Assembly (NCBI GenBank): GCA_920105625.2
Contig: OV050030.1
Span: 407,851,034-407,915,033 of the forward strand
Source of the DNA: Clusia tigrina
Lineage: Eukaryota > Arthropoda > Insecta > Diptera > Clusiidae
Length of the DNA: 64,000 nt
Direction: 5' to 3'
The first letter of the stretch is position 1, and every line of letters begins with the position of its first letter. The translations under genes were made by a program, and so were the position numbers. Below the pieces are notes generated by a model, which was not told the DNA's origin, ran no database searches, and worked only from the letters and a program-made list of their open reading frames with translations. Shown piece by piece: positions 49,201-58,200 of this stretch.

Positions 49201-52200
49201 ATTTTTCCATTCGTGAGCTCGTCGTATGTGGTCGCACTTAGTCCCAATGCAAATCAAATTAAGTAGAAGGCCACTGGAGTTGATAGGCGAAGCATGCAGC
49301 ACTCGTATGAATAGAAGGGTGGATGGGGTGCGGTGCTACTTTCGCATATAATCGTAAACACATCCGTACATATGTATACATCCTATAGAGGATTTTTATT
49401 TGTTGTCAGGGCAAATATTGACCAACCGAATCACATTAAAGCAATCAATGCAAACAGTTAAGCGAATTGAAAAACAGTGACAGCCCCACCCACAATGGGG
49501 ACCTCGGAATGCATGTTAACTCTGCGATTACGATTATCAGAATAAATCTAGTCGCTGTGGCCAATGAGAGACAGTGCCTGCAAGTGGGAATTCGAATGCA
49601 GAGTGTTCAAATCGCTACGTAACGATTGTCGTTAGTATGAATTGCATTCAAGTGATTATTAGTTGAGTGCTTAGATTAGAGATAAGCTTATAAAAGAACT
49701 ATTTAATGGATTAATGAGTTTGTTAGATTTCTTTTTGTTGCCAGACAGACTTGGAATGCGATGGACAAGACAAGAACTGACCAGGTACTGAACATCAGGA
49801 GAAACTCCATCAACACAATAATGTCTGTGCTCACGAAACACTGCTTGGTTTGGTGGATATGCTGAAAGTCAAGGGTAGCTAGGGACAATAATTTTTGTTC
49901 CAGCTGCGGCTCTGTGGAAGAGGAAGAAACCGTCCTATTATGTGTGAATGCCCCTTGCTAGCTAGGAGAATATACAAATTCTTGCCCTGGAAGAGGAAGA
50001 GACCGTCCTTTTATGTGTCAATGCCCTTTCCTAGCTAGGAGAACACAGAAATTCCTGGGCTCACCCTTCCTTACTGGTTTGATCGAATGATCATCCGGAA
50101 GTATCAGGAACATAGCCAGATTAATATCGGTATTACAATTCTTCCCCACGCAGTAAAAGAGAGAGTCGCGCGGGTTTTTTATGGTATCACAATGAGCCTT
50201 TAATTGTTCCAAAAGGAAGATGTCATGAAGGCTCCCACTATAACTTAAGCTAACCTAGTTTTTTTTTTATCATTTGTTCGTCGAGAAATATTCTCAAATA
50301 AATAGAGGACAATTTCATCTGTGTGTTCAACAAAAACAGGACAGCGAGAAGAGAAGAATTCACTGGGAGTTGCTAATCCGAAACGACTGGTGCGGATGTC
50401 CTTCTAAGGCAACCTTAAAAGGGGAGTGTTGATAGGTACTTCAGAACATTCTTGAGGATTGTCTAGAAAATGAAGAGAACATAACATGAATGCAATAAAT
50501 CAATAAGTTCCTCCAAGCATATTGCACCATATTATTGTGGACATACCGAAATCGATTGAGTTCTAGAATTATTTAAGAACCCATGGATATACCATATAAC
50601 AAGTACGGCCGCCAGAAAACAGTGAACCTGAGGTTGATTCCAGATCTGTGAAATTGTAAAAAATGTTCACACATTTTAATGACTTTTCCTTGTTAAGAAT
50701 TGAAGGCGGTGGACACAGAATTGTGGGTACCTTTCGAGACTATATCCGTGATTTGGGATTTATTGTTCGTAGATATACTAACTTTCAGTTCATTTCTCTC
50801 CTTTTTACAAATCCATTGCATCTAAACAAAGTGTTCTGGTAAGATATGATACAGTATGGAGTTCCGCGTCTTCTTCAAAATCCTCACAAAAGAAACAAAA
50901 CCACCATTAATGATTTTAGACGAGGTATCCATAATTTATGGTCATCCCTGCCTTCGGAAAACGATGTATAAGGGCCTTTAACATGTTCAAAACAAGAGGT
51001 GAAGATTGTCATCGGTGGTGAAGATTGTCACCGGTGGTGGGGGTCGTTGAATCCTATTTACCCGAGTTCGCTAACAAGGAAGATTTCCTTGGAAGACGAA
51101 GCACACAGTAATGAGTGATCAGCAACAACCATTTTAAGCATCCTTCATCAATATCTCAGAATGGAATAACTCACTCACTGTAATAGGGGTGCCAAGAATA
51201 CTGAGCTACAAAAATAAACTCCATTGCGTATTGAGAGTTCATGAGAATTGTTTAACCTGTAGAGAGAACACAACGACGAAGATAGTTACGGGAGATAAAA
51301 CTGACCGGATTGTTAAGGGAGATAAAACTGGGGGATATCATTACGAGCCTGAATCGAAACACAGAGTCAAGTCACTGTGGTTTCATAAAGGGTGCATACT
51401 GCCCCCAAAAAATTCCGACCGGGATGCTTATGGTTAACATTTGTTCGTAGTACTGAAGATATCCTACTTATTACATAGATGACAGATACACAAAGTTATC
51501 CTGGCATGTTGTAACGTTTCAAAGAAGCTGTAAAAGAGAAAGAGTAGAAGAAAATTTAAATAAAGGGGTATCCTGACTTTATCCGAAGCTCATGTCCTCA
51601 GAGCCTCAGAGTTTCAAAGGCTCTTTTTTAATCGTTTATTTCCAAGCAAATTATTTACATTATAAGTTTCAATGAAACACGATTAAAAAGCCAATTTAAC
51701 CAGACTTTAAAAACACTTCGGAGAAAATTTTTAACTCAACTATTTTTGGTGCATTTTGCCATGCTTTTAACATTTCCCATTTATGCTTTGGCTTTCTGAC
51801 TGCGCTGAGGAAACTTTTAACTGAAAACTGCACTGCCCCTTACTGCACACGAAAATGCATTATTAAAGGGAAAATCATAATTAAAATTTCGTAATCATGC
51901 CGCAATATGCCAAAAGTTCATTTAAAATGCATTAAAGAGAAAGGGAAACGTTGCCATGAGCAACGGCAGCGTGCTAAGAGTTAGAGTGGCCAGACTGAGT
52001 TACTAGAACGGAAACACATTTGGCAAATAAAACGATCTATCTCCCTTTCCAAATTGGAAGGAAAAATCGTTTTAATTATATAGAAAATTTCAGCCTTTTC
52101 TGGTCTATAATGAATAAGTGTTTCTTCTAGTCTATAATTCTTGAATGAAGAATGAAAAATTAAGAACATAAAAGCTTTCAAGCAAAAGCTTCTTCTAAAA

Positions 52201-55200
52201 AGCTATTACCTGAAGGCGGACGGTGTCGTTTTATATAAAGCTCGTTTTCAGCTCAATATGTTTCGTTCATACTCAGGGAATGGGATATGAAAATAGACAA
52301 AGAAAACCTGAAAAAGTAGGTTTACACCGACTATGTAATACTCTATATAAAAAGGACATATTACGCAGAGGAAGTAGTTCGGTGTTTACAATTTTAACGC
52401 GTTAGTTTTGGCATAGCTACTGGGAGGTAGTAGTCTATTATACCCAATTCGGTATCCACCGATCTAACAAATCAAGCAAGGTAGGAAGTGCCTTTCTCAA
52501 ACAAGTCGGGATTACTTTAAAAAGGGATTTGTTAAAAAAAAATGGCTTTTGTTATAATTTTCCAATCAAAACGAAAGCACAGCGTTCATTCTTTCTATAG
52601 TGTTTCGTAATGCTGCTGTGATTCATTCGGTAAATTTGATACAAAAATGCTACATAGGTATCTTAATATGCATATAGAGATTTTGTGGGCGTGGGAGTGA
52701 ACTTGTCCCGAACATTTTTGACCTTTAGTAAGGATTAAATAGACATTAGTACCTAGTTTTATCATCCTATCAACAATATATGAAAAGTTGGCGTCCAATT
52801 CAACGACATTCAACAGTTGACTATAAAGGGGGTCGTCGTGCCCTCCTCGTATCGCTCCAGAATTTTACATATAACTTTATACAACTTTTGTGATTCTTTA
52901 TAACAAATGTCCTGGTATACAGACGGTTCTAAGACAATGGACGGAACTGGGGCAGGAGTATTTGGGCCTAGAACCAACTACTGGGAACCAATGGGTTCAT
53001 TCCCAAGCATTTTTCAAGCGAAGATTCACGCTATTGAACGATTTGCCCATATCAACATTGACAGGAAGTATCGGGGGAAAAACATCGTGATGCTATCCGA
53101 TAGTCAAGCAGCACTCAAGACTTTGAGCTCACACTTGGTGAGGTCAAAACATGTATCCGAAGCTGAACTCCTAGGCAGTATGAACAAGTTATCTCTAATT
53201 GGGGTACCAGGCCACATAGGAGTAGAGGGAAATGAGAAGGATGATAGCTTAGCAAGAAAGGCAGCGGCCCCACCTTTCAACGGCCCTGAACTCTTCTGTG
53301 GACTATCATCCAATATCATTGTAGGTCTGCTGAAGGAGTGTACAGATGCAAAAAGAAGTCAAACCTGGAAAACTCCTCCGGGATTAAGACAGTCCAAAGC
53401 TCTTCTGGGAGATTTTAATCCTAAAAGAGCTAAGGAGTTAATAAATATGCCTCGGAGTAAATTAAGAATCATCACAGGTATTTAAAGCGGACACTGTAGA
53501 CTCAACTACCATATGAATAAGTTCGGTATATCTCCAGATGCCATCTGTCGATTCTGTGGAGAAAGTGACGAAACCTCTCTGCACTTGTTCCCAGACTGCG
53601 GACCTTCGGCACACAAAAGACTCAGGTGTTTTAGAGAATATATCTTAGATATCAGCAAGATCCCTTAACTTGATTCCTGAATTCCTGTCGGAAATTAACC
53701 TGACAGAAGATCTGTAGGTGAGACTATCAGCATCTTTCAAATAAATAGAGGCATCACAATAGATCTTTCAGGTCGCGGTGTATAAATAAACCCTTAAATA
53801 AATCTAATCTAATCTATAACAAATGTCAACCATAAATCGTGTAAAGCTCCAAAGTTATAAATTATGGTAAATAAAGGGCATGGCATTATATATACGAAGC
53901 CCATATATTACAAAGTGTGTAGTAAATGGACCAAATACATATCACCAACAAATGTTCTTGTTATATTACCAATAAGATTTGCCTCTATGAAGGTCGGCAT
54001 ATCGTTGTGTATATGTAGTTTATATAGTATTCTGGTTGTTTCTTAAGACCCAGGCAAAGCTTAAGTAAATTTTCATTAAAATATCTCGAATTATTTTGAA
54101 GAAAAGAGCCCAGAGACGGAAAGGATTTGTTTCACACGCTTTGAAACGTAACTCCCTCTGATCAGTCAATCTTATTGTAAGGACAATCAACAAATATTTT
54201 GAAGCCATCCTCTGTGGTCTAGTGGTAAGCACACTCTGAGGGTCACAGGTTCAAATCCTGCCCCGGGCTTGGCCGAAAAAATACTTCTTTCTATAAAATC
54301 TTTTTCTCTTCGAGTGGAAACCCTTAGTTGCTAGTTATCATTTCCCCCATCGCCTTGAAGATATTATTAATGATGGTGCAAGGTATAATGATAATGACAA
54401 ATTTTTAAAATCTGCGTGAATGTTTACACCAATCTGGCAACCTCGTTGTTCAATTTTCTGAACTACCCTTTTGGGTGCTTTCTAAAAATAAATCAAAATA
54501 ACTACAGTTTGGCAGACTTTAATGGAAAATTGCTCAATAACATTTCATTTCCATAATGAGCCAGCATCCATGACATCCAATTACACGGTCAAAAATCAGC
54601 GTAGATAAAAAGCAAGGCCAAACACTGTTTTATGATGAAGTCAATAAGGAAACAAAAATTATGTTGCGCATCTGCTGTAAGTACAGTGAAAAAGTGTTAG
54701 TGTTGCCAACCACAACCAATTGGGGTGTTTCGAATTGTCAGCCTCACTCGCTGCAATGAGACTTTTTGAAATTTGCATGGGATTGATTGCCACTCGCCGA
54801 TTACAACGAGTTGGATGTGTTTCGCATATCTGTCATATAACTTGGAACTGTGCTGCGAAGACAGATTGAGTACAGTATAACAAGGTTTTGATAAGAAAAT
54901 ATCAATATCAATATTATATATCAATTATCAATATTAATATATAAGAAAGCATAGAAAATTAGGCCAATCTAAACGAATTACTCTATGCAATCATCAATCA
55001 AAAAATTCTCTCTCTATGTGTATATCTATGGTTAGTTTTGATTGATGTGGATTGCGTTTTATTGATTTGTTCGAGATTTGGCTCTTTGCTACTTTGTTTG
55101 ATACTCTTAGGTACAAAATCTCGATGGTTGTTTTCAATTTTTATTTTCACATGTAATGTCTTCCTGCAACCACTTCTCCTATCCATGCCGTCATGACCCT

Positions 55201-58200
55201 TTTAGTGTATCGAAACCACTTTTCATACTGATGATTGATCAGGCCGTATCCCAATCAAATGAGATTGACAGGGGATGTGTGCCTTCAACTAAATCCATTT
55301 CCAAAAATATTGCTTGTTCAGTTCATAGGAAATTCAGATGATAACAGGACGATATTGAGAGATGAGTTAGTTTCAGTGACGAGAAGTCTCCACTTGTTTC
55401 CTCTGAGTTTTTCTTTAAAAGAGTTCTCAGCAATCGCTCCCAATTTTCTTGCCGTGTATCAAATGGCAAAATTGTTGCGTAGTGGCTGAGCTTGAATGCG
55501 ATGGATGGCGGCACTTTGGCAAGTTTTCAAAGTTCGTAATTAGATAAAGTTCAAATGTATTGCGCAGGCAAAATTTCCGCTTACTCGTTGATGGTGTTGG
55601 TGTCTTCAAATTAAAGTGGCGGAAATGTACCGTCAAATTATTACAATTACAATTTACAATCTCACTTGTTAATTAACTACAAAAGTCAAAGAAAATAATA
55701 TGATATTAAATTTTTATTGCATAATGTTCATTTGTCGTGGACTCTGTTGTGTGTGGCGAGGGAACTGTGTGATTTATGTCCTTTCTGAAAGGAGCTTTAA
55801 TGAAGTCTAATTACTTCGACGACCGTTTTATCGACATGCACTTTTGATTGATTACAATTTTAGCTGTTTGTTTTTTTATTTTTTCCTCTGCTGTCATTGT
55901 CTCATCATTGTGAGCGTCTCCATTTTTGTTGTCATTTCAAATGTTCATATAAAAAGCAAAATGAGGCAGTAGGACGACGGTGTAGTTGTGCTTAAGTACT
56001 CGCAGCACTCTATTCCTCTACATTGTTAATGACATTTTCTATTAACATCGAATTACAACATCTACACAACGTTATAAAGTGAATATGGGTGTGAGAGTGT
56101 TTGTGCGCCTAAGCGGTCCGTGTGCAGTTGTAAGTCACTGTGTTCAAGACGTGTCAGTAAACAGGCGAGAAACAAATATTTAAAGAGAAACAAGAAACGC
56201 AGGTGCGAAGAAGTCGGTCTCACCGTGTCAACTGAGAGAGTATCCAGTTTCGTTTAAAACTCTTTAAAACTGTATTAATACCTTTTTAGCTGATTTGACA
56301 CTTATTTTGCAAAATATATTCAACTCGACAGTGAAAAGAAACTTTGGACCATAGTGGATCAACTTCTTCAGAAAATATATTCGTCTCGACAATGTATAGA
56401 ATCCCCGGAGCTTAGCGGCGCAGGAATAGAATATGATCTAAGCTCAGAGACAAACTCTCCAAAATGTTTGTGTCAAGAAATTTGTCACATTATTTGTTCA
56501 TAGGTCACATCTACACTCTAAGATTTCATTCATTTGGGTGCTTCGATTATGGATCCAAGTAAATTCTTCTGATCTCCAAAAAATTTTAGAGGAAAAATTC
56601 GGAAGTGGTTTGCATATAGAAACATGTTAATTCGTCGTTACTATCCACGGTTCTTTTATTGAAAGTACTTAGTGGTAAAGTGCTTCGTAGGATTTTAGAA
56701 GATTACTGTGTAGGATTCTCAATGATTACTTCGTACGATTCTCAATGATTACTTCGTAGGATTGTCGACAAAAACTTCTTAGGATTGTCTATGATTCCTT
56801 CATTATTTGCTGTCTCGTATTAGCGCAATTTCTTACCTTGGTTCTTGCATAACATATTTTTGAGAAAAATCCTTGAAATGGGTATTGTATTTTCGAACTG
56901 GGAAGCATATGACATCTGATATATTTTCCCATTCTATTATATATAAACACTAAACAGTTTATTTTATTATTACATAGATTGTGAATGACGTTTTTTTCCT
57001 TCGAACTCCCAGACGTTTCATTGTATCTTTTCACTGTGTAGTATATGGCCTCTGGCATATTTTCCGTCTCTATGATATATAAACGCCAAACGGTCAGGGA
57101 GTAGCTTTCAATTTATTATTACTAAGTTTGTGATGAAGGTTTTTATTTCCCTCGAGCTCCTAGACGTTGCTTCTGCCCCCCTCCATCTCGGACTACCACA
57201 CAAACTTGACTGGCTACACGACTCCGATGCTGACTTGATTGTTGCCCCGGCGCACACCCCCAAATTCATTGGAGTGGGGCAACTCAACTTTCTTGAAAAT
57301 GCCCACCGTCTGTGTTCAGGCAAATTCGTTCGATTATTCTGGGGTGGGGCTGATCATAAGAATTGGTTATGATCAGTATTGCAGCCATCGAAAGAGATTG
57401 ATTGTAAAGACTGATATCGAAATATGCAAATGTGATCGAATAAAACATTCGTGATTGAATGTGTTTCCATCGAAAAGTATGTAAAATAAAGAATCTTCTC
57501 GTCAATCTGAACATAACATCATTCAGGAAATATTATAAATAGAAATTTGAAGAGCCTATCAAGTATCTTGCGTTTATCAGAGAACTATTGGAATTTTCGT
57601 TTCTTTTCTGACACTCTTGAATCATTCAGAAAATATTATATTGAAGAGCCGCTGCTGTGCTTTATATCTATCACAGAAATTTGGGCATTTTCGTTTCTTT
57701 TCTGACACTCCTCATACACTTTAAATTTGCTGTTTCAGTGGGCATGCTGTGTATTCTGCTTCTGGCTTGTAGTCGAGTCTTTCATACTTTATTTGTGATA
57801 GTTTTGAAATGCCTTTTGCTTCATGCTTCAGTAGGTAATTATCTTAAAGATATTGAATTACCGCATGGATTTAATTACTACTGAGATACGAGTAGAAATA
57901 AAAGTATAAACTGTAAGCGAATATATTGCAAAATGCTTTGGGTTGAACTAGTTTTAAATGTACTCATAAATAATGAGAAAAAATATTTACAAATATATCA
58001 TAAATAAAAAAAATATTTAAAAAAATGAGGGTCTACCATACAATTCTTTAGAAGGTTGTTTAATATTCTAAATATGGCTTTAATGAAAAATAAAGTTCAA
58101 AATTGTTAAATTTTTGTAAAAATTGTCAAAGGAATGTTTTATGGAAAAATAGACAAGCCTTTTGTCTTAATATATTCGACCGATTTTTACAGATAATTGA

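Noticed and set aside
54211..54262. Functional tRNA gene
   Set aside because: A and B boxes are present but the 22-bp spacing leaves no room for a proper anticodon arm, and no acceptor stem pairs.
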